A stretch of 63,355 nt of DNA. Origin: Rhizobium phaseoli. GTDB taxonomy: Bacteria; Pseudomonadota; Alphaproteobacteria; Rhizobiales; Rhizobiaceae. A program made the translations under genes and the position numbers. Under the pieces are notes generated by a model. It was not told the origin of the DNA and searched no databases. It saw nothing but the letters and a program-made list of their open reading frames with translations. The stretch spans positions 1-63,355 of the forward strand of contig NZ_ML133590.1 in assembly GCF_003985125.1 (NCBI RefSeq), read 5' to 3'. Below, piece by piece: positions 25,360 through 32,152 of this stretch (positions within the stretch are counted from its first letter, which is position 1; each line of letters begins with the position of its first letter).

Positions 25360-25814
25360 CAATCCCTCGCTGCGAGCAGCAGGAACGCGGCTTCCCGGCT
25401 TCCCTTGCGAAACTCCTTGCCGCCGAAATTCTCGTCGAAGAACGCATCGTCCTTGAGGTAATCGTCGACTTTGCGCGAACCGAACGTTCGGCTGATGGTG
25501 TTCTTCTGCAACTGCTTCACGAGTACGCCCTTTGGTACTGCGCTCAAGAAAACGCCTCTGAGTTCGGCCGAGTGCAGAATCGCCGTCTTGGCGGCATACT
25601 GGCCGCCGACGCTGGCTTTCAACACGACCAAATCGATGCCCTGGGAAAACCTGTCGACCAGGCGTTTGTGCATAGTCACGTAAGCAAGCTGGCGATCGCC
25701 TTTGCCGAGATCGAACGTCTCGTCCTTGATCATAGTGACGGTCCCGTCGGCATTGTACGAACCCTCGGTCAGGACGATCCTCTCGGATGCGACCACCGCA
25801 GAAATCACTGTCAT
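25359..25814 (-). CDS. Small protein resembling RNase H-fold (DUF3010/RuvC-like) families, kinase partner
   Basis: The 151-residue product begins with a strand pattern (MTVISAVVASERIVLTEG) and has a central RFSQGIDLVVLKAS block and a SREAAFLLLAA ending. The pattern recalls the compact RNase H fold of DUF3010 or RuvC-like proteins, with possible acidic positions in the 'GIDLVVLKAS' and C-terminal blocks. The assignment is tentative. Its TGA overlaps the kinase ATG, so the pair forms a coupled operon. It could equally be a substrate or regulator of the kinase. Confidence 0.45.
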   Translation of the reverse strand: MTVISAVVASERIVLTEGSYNADGTVTMIKDETFDLGKGDRQLAYVTMHKRLVDRFSQGIDLVVLKASVGGQYAAKTAILHSAELRGVFLSAVPKGVLVKQLQKNTISRTFGSRKVDDYLKDDAFFDENFGGKEFRKGSREAAFLLLAARD

Positions 25815-26089
25815 CTTCCATCCCTCACGGCCGAATCGCCGCTAACCCTAGATAGCATATCTTTGAAAACTGAAGTTACCATCAATGCAGAGCCGTTTGG
25901 CTCCGCAAGGCTTTCCCCGCGTGATCTTATTGTTGCACGAAGGACCAAGCTTCGAAAGAGTTTACAAACACCCGATACTTGCGGCGGCGGGCCAATTATT
26001 TTCGTGCGAAGCCGTTGTAGAGACTTCAAAAGTCGCGATTACGTGCCTACATAGAGGCGCACTTAAGTTCGCGACGCCGAGGGGGCGCA

Positions 26090-26758
26090 ATGCCGTCATT
26101 TAGTTCTAGGGCAGGTTGGATGGAATTCAATTATCTGTCCTCTTCCGCGGGCCTCACCCGCACCTATACTCTCGCTTACAAGTTGACTGACAATTCTTCC
26201 GAGCTTTGGTCCGAACGTTTTTCCCGGTTCAAGGAACGAGACCAGAAGGCCTACTTCGGGGCAGCCCGCCTGATATACGCTGCGTTCCCTCCCCTTCTCG
26301 CGGCGTTGGGGTTGGACGGCTCCGATTGCGCATTTGCATGTGCGCTTTCGTCATCTGAAACGACCGCGGCGTCGGACCGGCAGGTTCCCTACATTACGAC
26401 TCAGTTGGCAATCCAGGTCGGCGCTCACGAAGCAACCGCCGCCATCACCAAGCAGGCGCATAATCGGATACACTTCCTCCGCGGGGCGGCCGAACGAAAA
26501 GCCGAACTCGACAAGGCCCAGTACACGTCCGCGGTGCTGCCCGCCCAAAACGTCTTCATATTCGATGACTTCGTGACTCGCGGCGATACGCTTTCGCGCG
26601 TCGCGCAGGCTGTGCTGGCGACGAATCCCGGTGCTACCGTTTATGGCGTGGCCCTGGGAAAGACGGAACGGACCGCCTATGATCCGCGAGCGAACAACAG
26701 CCATCTTCCGGCTGGGTGGAACCAGATCTGGGCGAACGGCGAAGCGGAGGTCGCGTAA
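26090..26758 (+). CDS. Phosphoribosyltransferase (PRTase) family protein
   Basis: The 222-residue protein carries the PRPP-binding motif of type I PRTases, VFIFDDFVTRGDTLSRVA, near residues 160-177. A GGGGGC stretch lies before the first ATG; an internal ATG at 26120 is a possible alternative start. Type I PRTases transfer ribose phosphate to or from bases; related orphan versions occur in phage-defence and stress operons. The DprA-like gene follows after 15 bp, and the HAD gene after that with no gap, so the three are one operon. The base substrate cannot be inferred. Confidence 0.75.
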   Translation: MPSFSSRAGWMEFNYLSSSAGLTRTYTLAYKLTDNSSELWSERFSRFKERDQKAYFGAARLIYAAFPPLLAALGLDGSDCAFACALSSSETTAASDRQVPYITTQLAIQVGAHEATAAITKQAHNRIHFLRGAAERKAELDKAQYTSAVLPAQNVFIFDDFVTRGDTLSRVAQAVLATNPGATVYGVALGKTERTAYDPRANNSHLPAGWNQIWANGEAEVA

Positions 26759-26773
26759 GCGGCCAAGGTCAAC

Positions 26774-27718
26774 ATGCAGAAAACCCAATCGAAAACCACC
26801 GTCGCCATAGTTGCCTTGATGCGCATCAGGGGTATCGGCCGCCGGGCGGCCGTGCGAATCGTCGAGCGACCGATCCGAACAGCGGACGATGTACAGTCAT
26901 TGCACGGTCGTGTCGCCCGCCAGAAGATCGACGCACACGAATTCAGCGAGGCGTGGAAGATAGCGGAAGAGAGCCTTGAGAAAGACCGGGCTGCGGGAAT
27001 TACAGCCGTCTCCTTTTACGATGACGATTTTCCCCAGCGCCTTCGGAAGATTCCCGATCCACCAGCGGCACTCTTCATGAAGGGCGATACGGCGGCCCTG
27101 AGCCATCCTAAGGCGCTCGCGGTCGTGGGAACGCGTGAGCCGACGGATTACGGGGAGCGGGTTGCCTTCCGCCTGGCCGAGGTCGCCGTCAACGAAGGCT
27201 TTGTAATCGTCAGCGGGCTGGCACACGGTTGCGATACGTTTGCCCACCGCGGCTGTGTGGAAGCCCGTGGACGGGGAATTGCGGTTTTGGCGCACGGCCT
27301 TGACAAGATCTATCCGGCTGCCAACAAGGGTCTCGCCAGAGATCTCCTTGAAATGGGCGGCGTTCTGGTCAGCGAGTATCCGGTTGGCAAGGCCCCGGTG
27401 AGGACCGCGTTCGCCGAGCGCGACAGGCTGCAAAGCGGGCTGTCGGATGGCGTGTTGGTCATCGAGACCGACGTGACCGGCGGGACGATGCACACCGTAC
27501 GATTTGCCCAAGCGCAAAAACGGGCGCTAGCCTGCATCTACCATCCGGCGAACTGGAGTCATGAGCCCAAGACCCAGGGTAACCGGTTGATGATTTCCGA
27601 GCGGGTCGCGGTGCCGATCGCGGACCGCGAAGCCCTCGTTGATTTTCTGGGGACTCTTCAGGCTCGGCGTGAGACCTCCTCCACCCGATCCGAGACGCAA
27701 ACCGACATGGGATTTTAA
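26774..27718 (+). CDS. DprA-like SLOG-domain protein (accessory paralogue)
   Basis: The 314-residue product has the DprA Rossmann-type core: YDDDFPQRLRKIPDPPAALF, VVGTRE, then VSGLAHGCDTFAHRGCVEA, ending with an ETDVTGGTMHT block that corresponds to the nucleic-acid/nucleotide-binding loop. A helix-hairpin-helix-like start (MRIRGIGRRAAVRIV) is also present. Housekeeping DprA loads RecA on single-stranded DNA during transformation. This copy lies between a PRTase and a HAD gene and lacks the usual C-terminal winged helix, so it is more likely a nucleotide- or DNA-sensing component of an accessory system (inference). Confidence 0.75.
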   Translation: MQKTQSKTTVAIVALMRIRGIGRRAAVRIVERPIRTADDVQSLHGRVARQKIDAHEFSEAWKIAEESLEKDRAAGITAVSFYDDDFPQRLRKIPDPPAALFMKGDTAALSHPKALAVVGTREPTDYGERVAFRLAEVAVNEGFVIVSGLAHGCDTFAHRGCVEARGRGIAVLAHGLDKIYPAANKGLARDLLEMGGVLVSEYPVGKAPVRTAFAERDRLQSGLSDGVLVIETDVTGGTMHTVRFAQAQKRALACIYHPANWSHEPKTQGNRLMISERVAVPIADREALVDFLGTLQARRETSSTRSETQTDMGF

Positions 27719-28228
27719 ATGATCATATTCGACTTTGATCAGACGCTGGTCGATACGTCGCCGGCCGCGGACCTCCGGGCTGACCGGAAATGGAGCGCGG
27801 TAATGACGCAATCCAAGGCGGGCAGATTGCCCGTTTATCCCGGTGTGTCGGAAATGCTCGCCGTTCTCCATGCGAAAGGGCACAGGCTGGCGATATTGAC
27901 CAAAAGCCCGGACATGGTTCCTCGGTGGTACGTGGAGCACTACGGCTGGCCGATCGATATCGTGCTTGGGTATCATCAGGTCAAAAGGCGGAAGCCTGAT
28001 CCCGAAGGTCTGCTTTTAGCGATGAAGGCGGCTGGCGCATCGCCGGATGATACCCATCATGTCGGCGATCAGGCGCAGGACACCGAGGCTTCGCGAGCCG
28101 CGAATGTCATCGCGATCGGAGTTACCTGGGGGATAACGTCCAAAGAAGAACTGGAGGCGTCGAGGCCGGATTTCATCTTCGATACGGTTTCCGAGCTGCA
28201 GGACTACCTTTCCGATCAGAAAGCGTAA
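27719..28228 (+). CDS. HAD-superfamily phosphatase
   Basis: The ATG follows the DprA stop directly (TAAATG). The 169-residue protein has the four HAD motifs: I, FDFDQTLVD (Asp5, Asp7); II, ILTKS; III, a Lys in RRKPDP; and IV, HVGDQAQDTEA. The cap is small, as in HisB/phosphoglycolate phosphatase-like members. The operon context (PRTase, DprA-like) suggests it acts on a nucleotide or phosphoribosyl compound made or bound by its neighbours, which is inference. Confidence 0.8.
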   Translation: MIIFDFDQTLVDTSPAADLRADRKWSAVMTQSKAGRLPVYPGVSEMLAVLHAKGHRLAILTKSPDMVPRWYVEHYGWPIDIVLGYHQVKRRKPDPEGLLLAMKAAGASPDDTHHVGDQAQDTEASRAANVIAIGVTWGITSKEELEASRPDFIFDTVSELQDYLSDQKA

Positions 28229-28270
28229 CCGCACCGGCGATGCCGGAGCGGGTACCGTTATAATCAGGAA

Positions 28271-28558
28271 TCAGGCGACCTTGCGCGAGGAGGGAAGCTT
28301 GAAGTTCGCAGGTTTGGGTCTCTCGCCGGACGCCTGGGCGCGCAGACGCTCTGCCATTTCCGAGTTGCCAGCCTTGATGAAGGCGCCCTCAGCCGACGCC
28401 AGAGCTTCCTTGAGACGCTGGTTTTCCGACACCACCGCCTGATGCGCTTCGCTCGCGCATGTGAGCTCATCATTGAGTCTCGCAATTTCTCCGTTGAGGC
28501 TGTCGATTGTCACGTGGCTATCTCTCTCTGATTTCTTTGCACCCGCGTGCTGAGTCAT
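28271..28558 (-). CDS. Small coiled-coil protein
   Basis: The start at 28558 has GGAG eight bases upstream; the longer frame to 28636 has no such signal. The 95-residue product is a continuous heptad-rich helix from about residue 15 to 72 (DSLNGEIARLNDELT, VVSENQRLKEALASAEGAF) followed by a basic tail (RPKPANFKLPSSRK). It is probably a dimeric coiled coil. It lies downstream of the HigBA-like pair on the same strand, about 200 bp away, and is convergent with the HAD gene. Confidence 0.45.
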   Translation of the reverse strand: MTQHAGAKKSERDSHVTIDSLNGEIARLNDELTCASEAHQAVVSENQRLKEALASAEGAFIKAGNSEMAERLRAQASGERPKPANFKLPSSRKVA

Positions 28559-28756
28559 GACTCTTTCTCCATTTAGTCGCGATCCAGTACCAAGCTCATC
28601 GCACCTAGTATGTTCCGATTCCGGTCTCAAGACCAACGACCTTGAATACCGAAATTCGTCTTTTAGATCCCGAATTCATAATGATCATTGCCCGGAACCG
28701 AGCAGCCTGCAATGGGTGGCCCGAGAAATTCGGCCGCCCGAGATTGCCGTCCGAGT

Positions 28757-29896
28757 TCAGAAATGCTTCCTCACCTCGCCGCGTCCGAGCATCCTTGCGA
28801 ATTTGCGATAGTCGGAGTTTTCGAACTGCCAACGTCCAGCGACTATAGCGGGATGCACCTGGGCGAGGTCCGCCACTTCCTGCACGTCACCACTACTCAT
28901 GTCAGCGGATACATGCTCCCTCCAAATTTCGGGCGGAATGAGTGCGTTGAGGGCGAACTCGTCGGCCTGTGCCTCTATGCCGTCGGAGGAATTGACGTCG
29001 AGATCGTCGAGGATAAGCGGCATGTCTTTGCCAAGATGGCACACGACATGAGCGAATTCATGCATGATGGTAAACCAAAAATTGTCCAATCTATCGTGCC
29101 GGAGAGTGATCGCGATCACTGGAACTCCGTCCGCGCGCCGCATTGCCGCGCCATCGAGATATGTTCCTGGCAAGTGCTCGAGGACCACAAGCACCACGCC
29201 GATACTCGACAGATATGATGTAAGTGCCTTCGGCCAGTCTTCGCGGCGGCTGAGACGGGCGAGGTCCCGCGCGTTCTCGACACGCGGTACCGCACCGCGC
29301 CTGGGCCTTGCATCCTCCGCCTTGAGCATGACGGCCGCACACCATGCTTCGAGAGCTCCGAAGTCGGTCTTGGCATTCGTCCGCTCGGTCCGCGTCTTTC
29401 TAAGCATAGCCACCTCGGGAGCGACGGCGGTCGCCCGGGCGAGGAACGTCTCGATCGACTCTCGTCCCATCATCACGCCGAGTTTTCGTAGTTTCTCGAC
29501 CGCGGCGGCCGAGGCTGTGCTGCGCCCCGAGCGCGGCTCATGCTTGATATCGCCAATCAGCAGCTCGACAGGTACGCCGAGGTGGGTGTTGAGAGCCCTG
29601 ATTTGGTCGACCGTAGGCTGACGGCGGCCACCGAGAACTTCGGACACCCGGGACTTGGGACCGATGTACGGCTCCAGATCGCGGGGCTTCAATCCCAGCT
29701 GCCGCATCCGGAACTTGATCGCCTCGGACGGCGAAACACTGTTGAAGCGGTGAACCGACCGTTCCCACTTTTCGATCAGCGCCTGCAGAACTTCGAGTTC
29801 GTCGATCGCATCCTGGGTATCCAGCAGGATAAGCTCATCGGCTCTTGCGAGCGCGGCGGCGTAGTCTTCTTCGTTGCGGATTGGCCGGATTCTCAT
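28757..29896 (-). CDS. HigA-like antitoxin: XRE helix-turn-helix fused to an ImmA/IrrE zinc-peptidase domain
   Basis: The 379-residue protein starts with a HigA-type N-terminus (MRIRPIRNEEDYAAALARAD) and an XRE-type HTH (residues about 58-112, KFRMRQLGLKPRDLEPYIG, QIRALNTHLGVP). After a linker comes the ImmA/IrrE metallopeptidase motif MHEFAHVVCH in the C-terminal half. Such proteins repress their operon and may be cleaved or cleave under stress. The ATG overlaps the stop of the HigB-like toxin (ATGA). The pair is divergent from the ubiquitin-like operon and shares its intergenic region, which contains an 8-bp dyad. Confidence 0.75.
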   Translation of the reverse strand: MRIRPIRNEEDYAAALARADELILLDTQDAIDELEVLQALIEKWERSVHRFNSVSPSEAIKFRMRQLGLKPRDLEPYIGPKSRVSEVLGGRRQPTVDQIRALNTHLGVPVELLIGDIKHEPRSGRSTASAAAVEKLRKLGVMMGRESIETFLARATAVAPEVAMLRKTRTERTNAKTDFGALEAWCAAVMLKAEDARPRRGAVPRVENARDLARLSRREDWPKALTSYLSSIGVVLVVLEHLPGTYLDGAAMRRADGVPVIAITLRHDRLDNFWFTIMHEFAHVVCHLGKDMPLILDDLDVNSSDGIEAQADEFALNALIPPEIWREHVSADMSSGDVQEVADLAQVHPAIVAGRWQFENSDYRKFARMLGRGEVRKHF

Positions 29897-30207
29897 GCCG
29901 CCCTACCCTTCGCTGCCTCACCGGGCATCGTCTGAATGGTGAAGCCCGCGTGCTTTACCAGCACCATTCCGCTGGTAAAATTCACGATTAAGTCGACGAA
30001 ACCGGCATTGTCGTCGTCGAGGAAGATCCTCGCTTTTGGCCCGTCGACAACCGCCTGCGGATAGAACTCGCAAAACTCGTCCTGTGACTTCCAGCACCCA
30101 CGGACCAACTCAATGCGCAGCACCTCGGCCGCGCCGACAAGACTTCCGTCGCCGACCTTTGCCAAGGCGCTGAGTTTGCCGATTCCCATAAGTTTCATCT
30201 CCAGCAT
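29893..30207 (-). CDS. HigB-like toxin
   Basis: GGAG seven bases before the ATG at 30207 supports this start. The 104-residue product has the HigB/RelE-type order: helix, 'RGCWKSQDEFCEFYPQA' (cf. W-x-S-x-x-x-F-x-x-x-YP), 'ARIFLDDDNAGFVDLIVNF' (the F-x-x-x-x-N-x-x-R-x-x-V strand) and a GMVLVKHAGFTIQ end (cf. the V-x-x-x-H-x-x-Y block). HigB toxins cut mRNA on the ribosome. The gene precedes and overlaps the HigA-like gene, the usual HigBA order. Conservation of the catalytic residues is imperfect by eye, so toxicity is unproven. Confidence 0.55.
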   Translation of the reverse strand: MLEMKLMGIGKLSALAKVGDGSLVGAAEVLRIELVRGCWKSQDEFCEFYPQAVVDGPKARIFLDDDNAGFVDLIVNFTSGMVLVKHAGFTIQTMPGEAAKGRAA

Positions 30208-30294
30208 GACATAGCTCCGTTCATCTGTGGATAAAATGGTTACCAAATATGTAATGGATATTGATTTTGATCCTGAGCCATGAGACAACAACAT

Positions 30295-30339
30295 CGTTCC
30301 ACTTGGTGTAACTATTTCATGACAGCCTCGTGTGGAACG
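30295..30339. promoter_or_regulatory. Inverted repeat between the HigBA-like pair and the ubiquitin-like operon
   Basis: CGTTCCAC (30295-30302) and GTGGAACG (30332-30339) are perfect complements, centred 37 bp apart in the 164-bp divergent intergenic region. The second arm is 32 bp upstream of the first ATG of the plus-strand operon. The arrangement suits a looping or paired-site operator, possibly for the XRE-domain protein, which is inference. Confidence 0.4.
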
Positions 30340-30371
30340 CAATGCTTGGAAACCAGTCAATGGAGTAACGA

Positions 30372-31106
30372 ATGATGAGCACTCAAACGCAGAAGCACGA
30401 GAAGGCCAACATCGAAATCGCGGGAACGGACCTCTTGTTCCGAACGGTTTCCCTGAATGACGAGAGCCCATCCGGTGGGCAGCTGGCCCACGCAGCGGGT
30501 TTTTCCGCGACGCAATACGTCTGCGTGCTGCAGCTGCGGAACGATAAACAGCTCGAGGATGTCCGCACGGTAGAATCGGTGTCCCTCGTGGATGGCCGCC
30601 GTTTCATTATCGCCGAAAGTGACCGTTCATACCGCTTGGCCATGGACGGTGAAACCCTCGACTGGCCTAATCGCTTCATCACCGCAGCGACCATTCGCAA
30701 GCTGGCCGGGGTACCGAACGACAAGGCAGTCTACCTGGAACATGCAGACACAGCGAACCGCCTGCTCGCCGAGGACGAGATCGTCGATCTTGCCGAACCC
30801 GGCGTAGAGAGATTTCGTCGCGGGACGGGCAACCATCCCAAGGAGCAGACCGTCCACGTCAAGCACCTTGGCGAACTGGAGTCGGCGAGCTTCAAGGTTG
30901 CCGAGGCCATGACGCTGCAGGCAATTTGGGACCGTGCGTATCAGGAGATCGAGGTAGCACGCGACCCACGCGACGTGTTCCAGTCGGAGGTCCAAGGTCA
31001 ACCCGTCAACCTGATGGATTACCTCGAGCTTTCCCTCATTGAAGCGCAGAGCCGCGAACTCTGCATGAAAAAGTTCGAGATCGCACCTCGGACGGGTGGG
31101 GCTTGA
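30372..31106 (+). CDS. Ubiquitin-like modifier with multiple beta-grasp domains (BilA/Multi_ubiq type)
   Basis: A GGAG six bases upstream marks the start. The 244-residue protein contains repeats of the bacterial multi-ubiquitin type. Unit 1 lies at about 12-80 and unit 2 at about 84-148, with the signature ITAATIRKLAGVPNDKAVYL and EIVDLAEPGVERF. A third beta-grasp segment spans about 156-244 (QTVHVKHLGE to MKKFEIAP). It ends TGGA: a ubiquitin-like Gly-Gly followed by one alanine, so processing by the JAMM peptidase two genes downstream would expose the conjugatable glycine. It is the first gene of a four-gene operon with E2, JAMM and E1. Related Bil/Bub systems conjugate such modifiers to phage or host proteins. 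Confidence 0.8.
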   Translation: MMSTQTQKHEKANIEIAGTDLLFRTVSLNDESPSGGQLAHAAGFSATQYVCVLQLRNDKQLEDVRTVESVSLVDGRRFIIAESDRSYRLAMDGETLDWPNRFITAATIRKLAGVPNDKAVYLEHADTANRLLAEDEIVDLAEPGVERFRRGTGNHPKEQTVHVKHLGELESASFKVAEAMTLQAIWDRAYQEIEVARDPRDVFQSEVQGQPVNLMDYLELSLIEAQSRELCMKKFEIAPRTGGA

Positions 31107-31107
31107 T

Positions 31108-31629
31108 ATGGCGTCGCACTCCATACGGCCGAACGTAGACGTGGCAGCCGGAAAGCAGGTGCTGGAACAGCACCTGCCGCGGGTATTACACTTCAAGCAA
31201 CAGACGATGGAAGAGCTCGGTTGGCGTCTTCACTCCGATAGAACGCTTCTAGTGCCGATGCGCGGCACTGACGGGGGTAACGTCGAGGAATACCTTTTAC
31301 GTCTGGATTTCCTGACCGGAACGGCTTGGCCTCCGAGCGCGAGATTCGTCAATCCGGAGACATTGGACTACCAGTTGAACATCGATCAGCACCACTTGCC
31401 CAAGCTGACGTCCCAAGAGGTGCATATGCATCCGGTCTACACCTCCGCAGACGGACGCTCGCTTCAGCTGATTTGCTGCTCGGCGGTGTTCCAGTACTAT
31501 GATGTTGTCCACGGGGGCAATGACAGCATCCTCTGGCGCGATACCGACACGTTCTTGAGGACCATCAGCGCTATCGAGCGCGCCCTGGCCACCCACTACG
31601 CCGGGAGGTTCGAACGCCATGCAGGATGA
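31108..31629 (+). CDS. E2-like ubiquitin-conjugating enzyme (prokaryotic E2 family)
   Basis: The ATG at 31108 is one base beyond the modifier's stop. The 173-residue product shows a UBC-like order: strands around 45-80, a helix-poor centre with HMHP (107-109 region), and then SLQLICCSAV, where Cys123 or Cys124 is the candidate thioester cysteine. Two C-terminal helices follow. Position between the modifier and the JAMM/E1 genes is the best support. Eukaryote-like E2s use an HPN motif before the cysteine; here only HP is evident. Its 3' end overlaps the JAMM gene by 11 bp. Confidence 0.7.
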   Translation: MASHSIRPNVDVAAGKQVLEQHLPRVLHFKQQTMEELGWRLHSDRTLLVPMRGTDGGNVEEYLLRLDFLTGTAWPPSARFVNPETLDYQLNIDQHHLPKLTSQEVHMHPVYTSADGRSLQLICCSAVFQYYDVVHGGNDSILWRDTDTFLRTISAIERALATHYAGRFERHAG

Positions 31630-32152
31630 AGATTTCCTACGTCGCCCGGCCGCGCCCCAGCCCTACTCGCTGACGCCGGCGATACTGTATCTGTCGTCGG
31701 ACGCTGTGCATGCCACCCATAAGCTGCTTCAGCGTGCCGGACGGAACGAATCCTGCGTATTCTGGTATGGTGAGCGGCATGGCGACAACGCCTCCGTTCA
31801 CTCCATCCGCGCGCCCGTTCAGAGGTCGCGTCGAGGGAACTACCACGTCGAGCCGGAATCGATGAGCGAGATGGTCCGCGACCTGCGGGCCGCATGGCGG
31901 CCGCTGGCTCAGATACATAGTCATCCGGGCGTGGAGGTCGAGCATTCCCGCTATGACGATGCGATGGTGTCGAGCCGCAGGATATTATCAATCGTCTTCC
32001 CTTATTACGGCAGGCCCATTGCCAATTGGCCGTCCGATATCGGCGTGCACGAGTGGCAGCTCAACTACTGGCACATGTTGTCCTCAGCTGACGCCATGGC
32101 GAGGGTGCGACTTCGGGAATTCGCTGATGTGGAGGTGAGGGATTTTCGATGA
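31619..32152 (+). CDS. JAMM/JAB (Rpn11-like) metalloprotease, deubiquitinase-type
   Basis: The 177-residue protein carries the JAMM zinc site: Glu44 in ESCVFWYG, then HSHP with His100 and His102, and Ser110-x-x-Asp113 in HSRYDD. In ubiquitin-like operons this enzyme trims the modifier's C-terminus and can remove it from targets. Here the modifier ends in one residue after Gly-Gly, a suitable substrate. The gene overlaps the E2 upstream by 11 bp and the E1 downstream by 4 bp (ATGA), so all four proteins are made together. Confidence 0.8.
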   Translation: MQDEDFLRRPAAPQPYSLTPAILYLSSDAVHATHKLLQRAGRNESCVFWYGERHGDNASVHSIRAPVQRSRRGNYHVEPESMSEMVRDLRAAWRPLAQIHSHPGVEVEHSRYDDAMVSSRRILSIVFPYYGRPIANWPSDIGVHEWQLNYWHMLSSADAMARVRLREFADVEVRDFR

